The translations under genes were made by a program, and so were the position numbers. A DNA stretch of 7,379 nt from Neisseriales bacterium (GTDB lineage Bacteria; Pseudomonadota; Gammaproteobacteria; Burkholderiales; UBA11063), in assembly GCA_008017145.1 (NCBI GenBank), contig SSGY01000109.1, forward strand, positions 1 through 7,379, written 5' to 3'. The notes below the pieces were generated by a model. It ran no database searches and was not told the origin of the DNA. It was given only the letters and a program-made list of their open reading frames with translations. This document shows, in pieces, positions 1 through 7,046 of this stretch. Position 1 is the stretch's first letter. Each line of letters begins with the position of its first letter.

Positions 1-2537
1 GCTTTGATTCCGTGCACACATATCCACTGTGGTGATAACTGATTTGGATGTTTACTATCTAAGCGTACAACGTGTTTACCAATAAAATAACGCTTTTTGC
101 TACTAATTGTTTGAGTAGTATAAACCATAGCATTGGGTGCAAGCTTTCCTATAAGCATAAAGACTCCGTCTCCTGCACTAGCATCATTGCAACGCTCAAT
201 ATCCTCAACCAAGCGCAGTCGTGCAAATAAATAATAAAATGCAGCTTGGTCTAAATGATTATTTTGATATTTTTGCTCTGATAACCAAAAGATATATAAT
301 GGCGTCATATTAGTAACATTTGATTCTATGTATTGTGCAAGATTTTGTTTATCTTGAACGCTTAACTTTGGCAATACATTAATAGCCGCTGAATCCTTGT
401 GCTGGTTAATTAATGTTATTATGCTTTGCTCAGAAGCTGATTCAGTCGCTGTGCTATTAGTTTTTTTCAACATCTCCAAGTTAGATTCTTTATCCATTAT
501 TTGTGGATTATCTAAATTGCTTATTACCAATCTAGAAATTTGAATGTACTCCGATTCAAGCCCTTTAGCGTTCGGAAAATTTAACCCATGCGGAGCATCA
601 CCGCGGTATCTAAAACGACCATCAATTGAATTGGCTTCTGGATCTTTAAAATCTTTTACTCCACCATAATACCCAGTAAATTGCTCAATAAACTCAAGTT
701 TTGCAATATCAGATTCAGATAAATTAGTTCCTCGTTTCCCTGTATCAGGGCGGTTTTCGCCAGTGAGTAATGTAGATGCCAAAGTGTCTTTCACTGTTGA
801 AGTTGCAGCCCATAATTGAACGATTTCATCAATCTTATGTTGTTTGTCCGTATATGATTTATTCATGTACTCAATTACAGAACGTTTTAAAGCTGGAGAT
901 AATACCATCGCTTCACGCAAATCACGAACATTGCCTGCACCTGACAGATTAGGTAGATTAGACACGCTTTCAATATTTATTGCTTGAGAAAAAACTCGAA
1001 AAATTGGAGAATAAATTAACCTAATTGAATTAGTCATTGATAAACGACCATCATCATAACTAAAATTGGCAAAACCAGTTTCCTTATTACCTCCTGACAA
1101 TTCAACATTATTAACAATAAGCGGTGTTGTTGCTAGAGATTTAATACCTAGCTCATCAAGAGTTTTTAACTTACCACTACCTTTTAGACCGTTACCACCA
1201 ACCCAAACTCGTAACTTATGGTAAATTGGACTAGATCTATTTATTTCACTCTCAGAACCGTTTAATTCAGACAACGACTGATATGCAGTTTGAATCATCT
1301 CTCCATTATTAAGTACCCCACTGGCTCCAACAATAATAAACTCACCATTAGATGATTGAAACATTAATATTCCAGCACTACTTTCGACCCATCCAGTACG
1401 CCCATTTATGCCATTGTTAAACTTATCATAATATGCATCACTATTTTTTACGCCAACTGTTTTAATAGCGTGTTCATTGAGACTTAGCGCAATAGCATTA
1501 GTATAATAATTAAATTGTGGATCAATTTTTACATGCTGCTCAGACTCGTTACGCAGATCAAGCCATTTAGAGGTAGTATTGGTAGTTTTTAAGCTTAAAA
1601 TACTAGGCTTGAAGTATTGAATCAATTTAATTGCTAACGTTCCTAGAATGCAAAAACTAATTATTGTTGCAAGAATTTTCTTTTTTCGAGCTGATGATGC
1701 TGAATTATTAGTAACATTGGTTTCTTTAACATATATACTTTGTTGATTATACCCTTTATATATGGATACAGCATCAACACACATCTGGTAAATACTGAGA
1801 TCATAATTTAGCAAGACAACTTGCCAATACATAAAGAAACTAAAATATAAAATACCACTAATAACTATTACGGCTTTTGATGGCAACAACAAAAAACATA
1901 GTAAAAAGAGAATAGATACTACATAGGATATCGCTATCGGCATAATTAACGTAAGAGCAATATTTGTTTTTACTATTTTTGAAGCATCAATCAATGCTTG
2001 TTTTGGTGTAATTTCATTAAGAATTATAGCAATTACCGCAAACTCCGAAATTGTAACAATAACGTAGAATACTAAACTGAAGATTATTTTTGAAAATTTA
2101 AACACATTGGGAGCAAAGATAGCGCACAAAACAGCAATAACTAACAATAGCATACAGTATGATATAAAATACACATTAATTCTGGCTAGTGACATTGGAG
2201 GAGATAACCCACGCCATAAATCTTTTATCTTAGGAGCTTCATGATTTCTGATCCGCCAAATAAAATTTATTTTACTATAAAACACACGAGCAAAGAGCGT
2301 TGCGGATAGATACACTGCCACAATCAAAGAAATAATGCCTAAGATAATGATAAGCCATTTAGGTAATATTGGAGATAAAATTGCAAATAATAAAGCTACT
2401 ACCCCATAGCATATGCCAATCAGCGCGACAAAACTCAAATCAAAGATGATGATTTTTAAAGCAGATTTTTTGCTCAAACTAAGAGCATTACGCATTACCG
2501 CTTTAAATTGAGAAAATGGAATTTTATTTATTTGCAC
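1..2537 (-). CDS. Multi-pass membrane protein with a periplasmic, calcium-ligand-depleted RTX-core-like domain and helical tail (3' end beyond the left edge)
   Basis: One frame stays open for 845 codons from GTG at 2537 to the left edge, so the C-terminus is missing. GTG is chosen because GGA lies 8 nt upstream and an in-frame TAA sits just before it; ATG at 2495 (codon 15) is the alternative. Hydrophobic segments lie near residues 30-55, 60-85, 120-143, 148-173, 193-218 and 222-245, then one at 287-308 preceded by RKKK. The positive-inside rule puts loops 86-119, 174-192 and 246-286 in the cytoplasm and everything after 308 in the periplasm. Residues 335-500 match the region before the repeats of large RTX proteins: RTGW (380-383), LRVW (442-445), KTLDELGIKS (458-467); then GNVRDLREA (535-543) and LW-AATS (575-580). 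Calcium-loop aspartates are mostly replaced. Residues 703-845 are helical and TPR-like, unrecognised. It lies 24 bp after hlyD, so probably in the same operon. Function unknown; immunity to, or docking of, the RTX protein is inference. Confidence 0.9.
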   Translation of the reverse strand, partial: MQINKIPFSQFKAVMRNALSLSKKSALKIIIFDLSFVALIGICYGVVALLFAILSPILPKWLIIILGIISLIVAVYLSATLFARVFYSKINFIWRIRNHEAPKIKDLWRGLSPPMSLARINVYFISYCMLLLVIAVLCAIFAPNVFKFSKIIFSLVFYVIVTISEFAVIAIILNEITPKQALIDASKIVKTNIALTLIMPIAISYVVSILFLLCFLLLPSKAVIVISGILYFSFFMYWQVVLLNYDLSIYQMCVDAVSIYKGYNQQSIYVKETNVTNNSASSARKKKILATIISFCILGTLAIKLIQYFKPSILSLKTTNTTSKWLDLRNESEQHVKIDPQFNYYTNAIALSLNEHAIKTVGVKNSDAYYDKFNNGINGRTGWVESSAGILMFQSSNGEFIIVGASGVLNNGEMIQTAYQSLSELNGSESEINRSSPIYHKLRVWVGGNGLKGSGKLKTLDELGIKSLATTPLIVNNVELSGGNKETGFANFSYDDGRLSMTNSIRLIYSPIFRVFSQAINIESVSNLPNLSGAGNVRDLREAMVLSPALKRSVIEYMNKSYTDKQHKIDEIVQLWAATSTVKDTLASTLLTGENRPDTGKRGTNLSESDIAKLEFIEQFTGYYGGVKDFKDPEANSIDGRFRYRGDAPHGLNFPNAKGLESEYIQISRLVISNLDNPQIMDKESNLEMLKKTNSTATESASEQSIITLINQHKDSAAINVLPKLSVQDKQNLAQYIESNVTNMTPLYIFWLSEQKYQNNHLDQAAFYYLFARLRLVEDIERCNDASAGDGVFMLIGKLAPNAMVYTTQTISSKKRYFIGKHVVRLDSKHPNQLSPQWICVHGIK

Positions 2538-2548
2538 TTTAGGTATCC
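2538..2548 (-). promoter_or_regulatory. Ribosome binding site for the GTG start of the membrane-anchored RTX-like gene
   Basis: GGA at 2548-2546 is 8 nt upstream of GTG at 2537, within the 24-bp gap after the hlyD stop. An in-frame TAA upstream prevents a longer N-terminus. The next ATG (2495) has no clear Shine-Dalgarno sequence, so GTG is preferred. No terminator-like hairpin occurs in this gap, consistent with read-through from hlyD. Confidence 0.45.
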
Positions 2549-2561
2549 AAAGAAATTAATT

Positions 2562-3974
2562 CTAGCGTTCATGGAAAGCCTCGGTGGTATTTTGAATCAA
2601 TGGACTCAGGAAATAGTCAATCAATTTACGCCGTCCAGTTTTAATTTCGGCAGTTACCATCATACCCGGGTTTAGATAAACATCAGTTCCATTAACTGGC
2701 ATTGTAGAACGATCTAATTTGACGTAAACATTATACAAGAGCTGTTCTTTTTGATCAGCTACAGCATCGGCAGAAACGCTAGTTACCACCCCATGTATCG
2801 TACCATAGCGCGTAAAAGGAAATGCGGCAATTTTAACCTCAACTTCTTGCCCATCATGTACAAAACCAACATCTTTATTTTCCAGCTGGACTTCCGCCAA
2901 AATTCCACCACTACGCGGTACAATTACCATTAAAGCCTGAGCTGGAGTAACCACCCCACCGACAGTATGTACGGCAAGCTGCTGTACGTACCCGCTAACT
3001 GGTGCACGTAGCGCAGTATATTCTTGATTTTGTTTAGCTTTATCCAAGTTAGCTTGTGCTTCGCTAAGTTTTTGATCTGTATCTAAGACTTTTTGCCCAA
3101 TATCAAGCTTAAAATCTGAAATAGTTAATTGATACTGTCGCGTGAGTTCTTCTTTTTGCGCTTTAATTTCGCGAATTTTACCTTGCTCTTCGGCAACACT
3201 TTGTTGAAGCTCAATCCGTTGTTTAGAAACATCAAGATAACCATGTTGCGACATAAATTTTTTGTTATAGAGCTCAAGATAATCAGATTCTTTTTCTTTT
3301 AGCATCGGCAAGGTTTGACGATATTTACTCAAAATTGCATTGGAAGTACCGATGGCCTCGTCCAGAGAAACCTGATGTGCTTGGATTGATTGCAATTTAT
3401 TTTGTAATTCTAGCCATTGATAGTCAAACTGATTTTTACTATTTTCAACTAGTACCTTATCCATCCCACTTTCAGGCCAACTTTCCAATGGTTTATTATC
3501 CAAGCGAGCCAGTAAATTATGATCTTTAATACTATCTAAAAGAGTCAATTGATAATCATGCACAGCTTTTTTGGCATCAGCTTCCGAAATAGTTGAATCA
3601 AGCTCAATCAAAAGCTCACTTTCTTTGACATACTGCCCATCTTTTACTAAAATCTTACTAACCGTCGCAGTATTCACCGGCTGAATGTATTTCACAAAAC
3701 TACTGGGTATAATTTTGCCATTGGCTGTAGCAACAATATCAATACTACCAACGATACTCCACAATAATGTCAACAATAAAAAACTACACAACAACCACAA
3801 TAAGACTCTTGGCAATGGATGCGGTGGCGTATGCTGAATCTCCAAAACTGCTGGTAAGAACTGCATTTCGTCACGTCGAGTTTCATTTTTAGCACGGTTG
3901 CGGTCATGCCATGATTCACGAATTATTTCGCGGTATTTCTCAATTAATTCTTGGATAACTAATTTATTCCACAT
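2562..3974 (-). CDS. hlyD: HlyD-family T1SS membrane fusion (periplasmic adaptor) protein
   Basis: This inner-membrane adaptor links the ABC exporter to a TolC-type outer membrane channel in type I secretion. A cytoplasmic N-terminus of about 55 residues carries the family's FLPA-LEIQ-TPP-PLPR pattern. One membrane helix follows (about 57-80), then IVATANGKIIPS and the first lipoyl half (about 95-128), a long coiled-coil hairpin (about 180-318), the second lipoyl half starting LRAPVSGYV (about 322-352), a beta-barrel region, and the C-terminal HlyD signature with NPGMMVTAEIKTGRR and YFLSPL. The 470-residue length is normal for the family. The chosen start is ATG at 3974, because AGGG at 3987-3984 is 9 nt upstream. 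GTG at 3980 would overlap the hlyB stop by one base (taGtg) but leaves only 3 nt from AGGG. Translation is probably coupled to hlyB. Substrate recognition cannot be read from the sequence, but the RTX tail encoded upstream is the obvious cargo. Confidence 0.95.
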   Translation of the reverse strand: MWNKLVIQELIEKYREIIRESWHDRNRAKNETRRDEMQFLPAVLEIQHTPPHPLPRVLLWLLCSFLLLTLLWSIVGSIDIVATANGKIIPSSFVKYIQPVNTATVSKILVKDGQYVKESELLIELDSTISEADAKKAVHDYQLTLLDSIKDHNLLARLDNKPLESWPESGMDKVLVENSKNQFDYQWLELQNKLQSIQAHQVSLDEAIGTSNAILSKYRQTLPMLKEKESDYLELYNKKFMSQHGYLDVSKQRIELQQSVAEEQGKIREIKAQKEELTRQYQLTISDFKLDIGQKVLDTDQKLSEAQANLDKAKQNQEYTALRAPVSGYVQQLAVHTVGGVVTPAQALMVIVPRSGGILAEVQLENKDVGFVHDGQEVEVKIAAFPFTRYGTIHGVVTSVSADAVADQKEQLLYNVYVKLDRSTMPVNGTDVYLNPGMMVTAEIKTGRRKLIDYFLSPLIQNTTEAFHER

Positions 3975-3987
3975 CTGCACTAACCCT
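3975..3987 (-). promoter_or_regulatory. Ribosome binding site deciding the hlyD start
   Basis: AGGG at 3987-3984 lies inside the last codons of hlyB. Its spacing is 9 nt to ATG at 3974 and only 3 nt to GTG at 3980, which favours ATG. The hlyB TAG (3982-3980) sits between the site and the start, the usual layout of translational coupling. Confidence 0.55.
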
Positions 3988-6094
3988 GCAAGGAATGAAG
4001 ATAACGATAGAGTCCATCATTGCGTGCCAAAAGTTCATCATGGCTGCCGCTTTCAACTATCTGCCCTTGCTCCATCGCAATAATTCGATTGGCAATTCGT
4101 ACCGCAGATAAACGGTGGGCAATAATTAATACCGTGCGTCCGCGGCAAATTTCTTGCATATTATCCTGAATCACTCTCTCAGATTCATAATCCAGCGCAC
4201 TAGTTGCTTCATCAAAAATCAAAATTTTAGGATCATTAATCAATGCCCGGGCAATTGCAATCCGCTGACGTTGTCCACCTGATAAACCCGAACCATTTTC
4301 ACCTAAAATCGTATCGTAGCCATGAGTTAGTTCAACAATGAAATCATGCGCACCAGCCAGCTTCGCTGCCCAGACCACTTTATCCAACGGTGTATTTTTA
4401 TCACTAATCGCAATATTGTCACGAATCGAACGATTGAAGAGACTATTTTCTTGCAAAACTACTCCAATTTGCCGACGTAGCCACGCTGGATTTGCCATAC
4501 TTAGGTCAATACCATCTATCATTACCCGCCCTGATTCTGGCACATACAAACGCTGCAATAATTTAGTCAGAGTACTTTTACCGCTCCCCGAGCGCCCCAC
4601 AATACCGATAATATCGCCGGGGTTAATTGCCAAACTAACACTTTTAAGAATAAGCTGACCATCCAAAGAGTAACGAAAATTAATTTTATCAAAATTAAGC
4701 GCGCCTTTAATCGCTGGCATGACACTGCTATTCGCGGCATTATCGGCTTCAGTTTTATTATTGAGAATATCACCCAGTCGCGCTACCGAGATTCCGGTTT
4801 GCTGAAAATCCTGCCATAGCTGCGCCAAACGCATCACTGGACTAGCTACTTGCCCAGAGAGCATATTAAATGCAACTAATTGCCCAACGGTTAATTGATC
4901 GCCAATTACCAGACTAGCGCCCCACCACATTATCGCAACCGTAACCAACTGATTAACCAAGCTCACGCCCTGACTACCTACCATTCCCAAAGTCGTAGTT
5001 TTAAAGCTCGAATGAACATAACTCGCAAGCTGCTGTTCCCAGTGATTGGTCATCTGTGGCTCAAGCGCCATCGCTTTAACGGTTTGGATATTATTGATTG
5101 ATTCGACTAAGAAGGATTGATTTGCCGCACTTTTAACAAATTTATCATTGAGTGCCCTACGTAAAATTGGAGTGATTAATACCGTCAACAAAATATAGCA
5201 GGGAATTGATAAGAGCACAATAATAGTTAATTTAACGCTGTAGTAGAGCATCACCGCAATAAATACTACTGAAAACAGTAAATCCAGAACTAGCGTAACC
5301 GCATTTCCAGTTAAAAAACTACGGATATTCTCCAGCTCACGCACTCGCGCAACTGATTCACCAACTTTACGTTGTTCAAAATAACTCAGCGGCAAACGCA
5401 GTAAATGACGGAAGAGTTTTGCACCCAGCTCTACATCAATACGCAATGTAGTATGGCTAAATACATAACTCCTGATACCACCTAAAATCACCTGAAACAA
5501 CGATACCGCCAGCAAACCAATCGCAATTACCTGCAAAGTTGTTAAAGCGCGATGCACCAGCACCTTATCCATCACCACTTGAAAAAACATTGGCGTAATT
5601 AACGCCAGTAGCTGCATCACAAATGAAACCAGCAAAACTTCGCCGAGTAGCTTTCGATGCTTAATTAATGGTGGAATAAACCAGCTAAAATCGAATTTGG
5701 CAATATCGCCACTAATACTTGCCCGTGATACCATCTGAATAGCTTCACCAGACCAATTTTCAGAGAGTGTTTGGAAACTAATTTCTTCAGGTTTGCCATG
5801 TTTGGGATGTTGAATCAGAAATTGTCCACTATCGTTGGCACGGGCAATTATAAAAAACTCTCCAGAATTATCTTTAGCGATTAATGGTAGTGGCAGATGT
5901 TTAATCCGCTCAATTTTCACCGTTGAATGACGAGTCTTGAGTCCCAAGTCTTTGGCAATCCGACAAATATCAATACTTGTGAGATTACCATTATGCTTAT
6001 ACTCATGTTCAATCTGGGCGGCATCCATAACTACGTTGTGAAACTGCCCCATCATCACCAGACACGCTAAACCGCTATCAATATTCTGATTCAT
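3980..6094 (-). CDS. hlyB: HlyB-type T1SS ABC exporter with inactive C39-like domain
   Basis: This 704-residue inner-membrane exporter uses ATP to drive one-step secretion of an RTX substrate. Residues 1-125 form a C39 peptidase-like domain lacking the catalytic residues: the segment reads DSGLACL with Ser7 at the usual cysteine, GEFFII (78-83) without the histidine, and QHP (95-97) without the DP aspartate. It should therefore bind but not cleave cargo, as in E. coli HlyB. A six-helix transmembrane domain spans about 135-440. The nucleotide-binding domain has Walker A GRSGSGKST (500-508), Q-loop Gln548, signature LSGGQ (604-608), Walker B ILIFDEA (624-630, catalytic Glu629), SALD (632-635) and His660; all are intact. 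ATG at 6094 is 4 bp after the lipoprotein stop with only a weak Shine-Dalgarno sequence, so coupling is likely. The C-terminus abuts hlyD. Length and domain order are normal for the family. Confidence 0.97.
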   Translation of the reverse strand: MNQNIDSGLACLVMMGQFHNVVMDAAQIEHEYKHNGNLTSIDICRIAKDLGLKTRHSTVKIERIKHLPLPLIAKDNSGEFFIIARANDSGQFLIQHPKHGKPEEISFQTLSENWSGEAIQMVSRASISGDIAKFDFSWFIPPLIKHRKLLGEVLLVSFVMQLLALITPMFFQVVMDKVLVHRALTTLQVIAIGLLAVSLFQVILGGIRSYVFSHTTLRIDVELGAKLFRHLLRLPLSYFEQRKVGESVARVRELENIRSFLTGNAVTLVLDLLFSVVFIAVMLYYSVKLTIIVLLSIPCYILLTVLITPILRRALNDKFVKSAANQSFLVESINNIQTVKAMALEPQMTNHWEQQLASYVHSSFKTTTLGMVGSQGVSLVNQLVTVAIMWWGASLVIGDQLTVGQLVAFNMLSGQVASPVMRLAQLWQDFQQTGISVARLGDILNNKTEADNAANSSVMPAIKGALNFDKINFRYSLDGQLILKSVSLAINPGDIIGIVGRSGSGKSTLTKLLQRLYVPESGRVMIDGIDLSMANPAWLRRQIGVVLQENSLFNRSIRDNIAISDKNTPLDKVVWAAKLAGAHDFIVELTHGYDTILGENGSGLSGGQRQRIAIARALINDPKILIFDEATSALDYESERVIQDNMQEICRGRTVLIIAHRLSAVRIANRIIAMEQGQIVESGSHDELLARNDGLYRYLHSLQG

Positions 6095-6098
6095 CTCG

Positions 6099-6944
6099 TT
6101 AATTACCCGTCACGTTGGCTTGCAGCGTGCCGTAATCATAGTAACTAACATAGTTTGCTGTTAGATTTGCCCCATTAACATTAATATTGCTCATATAAAA
6201 TGGCGTAACATATCCAACGCTTTCTCCCTGAATTACTGACTCAGTCAAGGTTGTTGAATAATCAGCACTAGCTGTACCAACCATTATGCTGGATTCAAAC
6301 AAAGCACCACTTACTGGATTAGATTCAAAAACTTTAGTTAGGCGCGCAGAACCATTGGTAATATTACCGCCTAAAATCCCGCTTTCTAGATTAAGGCACG
6401 ACTGTAATCCACCATTATAAGCTCCATTCGGTAAAGCGCTAATCGTTGTATTGTACGCCGTACATGCAGAATTAGGATTTATCGTAAAAGTTCCCGAATC
6501 GAGCAAAGCGCCAGAATTTTGTTTATACACCGAATAGTTAGCACTAAAAGTATTACCCACTAGTTGGCAATTGGTCAGCGTGATTACCGCGCTGCTAATA
6601 TTGAGGCTCGTAGGATTATTAGATACCATATCCGTACCTGATAAACAGCTACTAGTTGAATCATCATTAGTTACAATTGTCCCAGATACCATACCAAGGT
6701 TAGTATTATTGAAATTCATTGCTAATTGCAAAATTGTAATTGGTTGTCCGAAGCTATTTTGCGCATTAATAAAACCAAAGACTGAACCACCACCATTATA
6801 GCCAGATTGTGCCGTTCCGTTGTACATACCTGGCGCAGGTAAGCTCAGCAAGCCAGTATTGGGTGGAGCACCCAAACATCCGCTAAGCGAAAGCGCTACT
6901 GGCAGCGCGAGTAAAAATAGATTATTCCGTTTAATTAATTGCAT
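6099..6944 (-). CDS. Outer-membrane lipoprotein of unknown function, internally duplicated, between the RTX gene and hlyB
   Basis: I do not recognise this 281-residue family. The N-terminus is a lipoprotein signal peptide: basic MQLIKR, a hydrophobic core, and lipobox LSGC with acceptor Cys23. Leu24 at +2 gives no inner-membrane retention signal, so outer-membrane anchoring is expected. The mature part is rich in Gly, Asn, Ser and Thr with alternating hydrophobic residues, suggesting beta structure. Two halves look related: GMYNG (39-43) and GAYNG (174-178) begin them, and the ends share NTFSANYSVY (131-140) versus ANLTANYVSY (259-268). Cys100/Cys126 and Cys161/Cys183 could form disulfides. 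ATG at 6944 has AAGGA 6 nt upstream. The stop is 4 bp before hlyB, tying it to the secretion system. A surface tether or partner for the RTX protein, or self-protection, are possible roles but inferred from position only. Confidence 0.88.
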   Translation of the reverse strand: MQLIKRNNLFLLALPVALSLSGCLGAPPNTGLLSLPAPGMYNGTAQSGYNGGGSVFGFINAQNSFGQPITILQLAMNFNNTNLGMVSGTIVTNDDSTSSCLSGTDMVSNNPTSLNISSAVITLTNCQLVGNTFSANYSVYKQNSGALLDSGTFTINPNSACTAYNTTISALPNGAYNGGLQSCLNLESGILGGNITNGSARLTKVFESNPVSGALFESSIMVGTASADYSTTLTESVIQGESVGYVTPFYMSNINVNGANLTANYVSYYDYGTLQANVTGN

Positions 6945-6950
6945 ATTGTT

Positions 6951-6955
6951 TCCTT
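6951..6955 (-). promoter_or_regulatory. Ribosome binding site of the lipoprotein gene
   Basis: AAGGA lies 6 nt upstream of ATG at 6944. It is the best Shine-Dalgarno match seen in the window and fixes the start, which also places a normal signal peptide directly after the methionine. Confidence 0.75.
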
Positions 6956-6982
6956 AAAAATTTGTACAGATTCAGCGTTTCA

Positions 6983-7004
6983 TTGTATTGATTGACGCAT
7001 ACAA
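6983..7004. repeat. Short inverted repeat downstream of the possible -10 box
   Basis: TTGTAT (6983-6988) and ATACAA (6999-7004) are perfect 6-bp inverted arms separated by 10 bp. The right arm is one base from the TATAAT hexamer, so the element would overlap the transcription start, a typical operator position. A further TTGTA at 6962 lies 21 bp from the left arm. The arms are too short and AT-rich to act as a convincing terminator. Confidence 0.25.
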
Positions 7005-7005
7005 G

Positions 7006-7036
7006 ATTATAACGTTTTCTGATATTTCATTTCCAA
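7006..7036 (-). promoter_or_regulatory. Possible sigma70-type promoter for the lipoprotein-hlyB-hlyD operon
   Basis: On the minus strand a perfect TATAAT (7011-7006) is preceded, 19 bp upstream, by TTGGAA (7036-7031), which matches the -35 consensus at 4 of 6 bases. It would start transcription near position 6999 and leave a leader of roughly 55 nt before the lipoprotein ATG. The spacing is longer than the ideal 17 bp and the region is AT-rich, so a chance match is possible. Read-through from the RTX gene is an alternative, since no terminator is seen. Confidence 0.35.
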
Positions 7037-7046
7037 TCCCCAATCC
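7033..7046. repeat. Tandem 7-bp direct repeat at the RTX stop codon
   Basis: CCAATCC occurs twice in a row (7033-7039 and 7040-7046). The second copy touches the RTX gene stop codon and the first overlaps the proposed -35 box. Two copies only; it may be replication slippage with no function. Confidence 0.4.

Larger units (their letters stand above)
6945..7045. other. Intergenic region between the RTX gene and the lipoprotein gene
   Basis: About 100 AT-rich bases hold the possible promoter, the inverted repeat, the tandem repeat and the lipoprotein ribosome binding site. No GC-rich hairpin followed by a T run is seen on the minus strand, so transcription from the RTX gene may continue into the operon. 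This is the only non-coding stretch in the window longer than 25 bp. Confidence 0.7.

Noticed and set aside
1..2537. Possibility that the left third is two or more genes or a pseudogene
   Set aside because: Reading the minus strand base by base gives one frame with no stop from 2537 to the left edge, and homology-like landmarks occur in order, so it is one intact partial gene.
4338..4658. Plus-strand open frame of 106 codons
   Set aside because: It lies fully antisense to the HlyB nucleotide-binding domain, whose motifs are intact; no family-like features in its translation.
2751..5101. Several short plus-strand frames (2751-2933, 3335-3529, 3898-4083, 4895-5101)
   Set aside because: All are antisense to hlyD or hlyB, 60-70 codons long, with no ribosome binding site or recognisable domain.
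6571..6801. Plus-strand frame opposite the lipoprotein
   Set aside because: Shadow of the lipoprotein gene, which has a strong ribosome binding site, a lipobox and operon context.
6983..7004. Inverted repeat as a rho-independent terminator of the RTX gene
   Set aside because: Arms are only 6 bp, AT-rich, with a 10-base loop and no following T run.
6991..7011. Plus-strand promoter using TTGACG near 6992
   Set aside because: The only TATAA-like hexamer downstream is about 10 bp away, far too close, and no gene follows on the plus strand.
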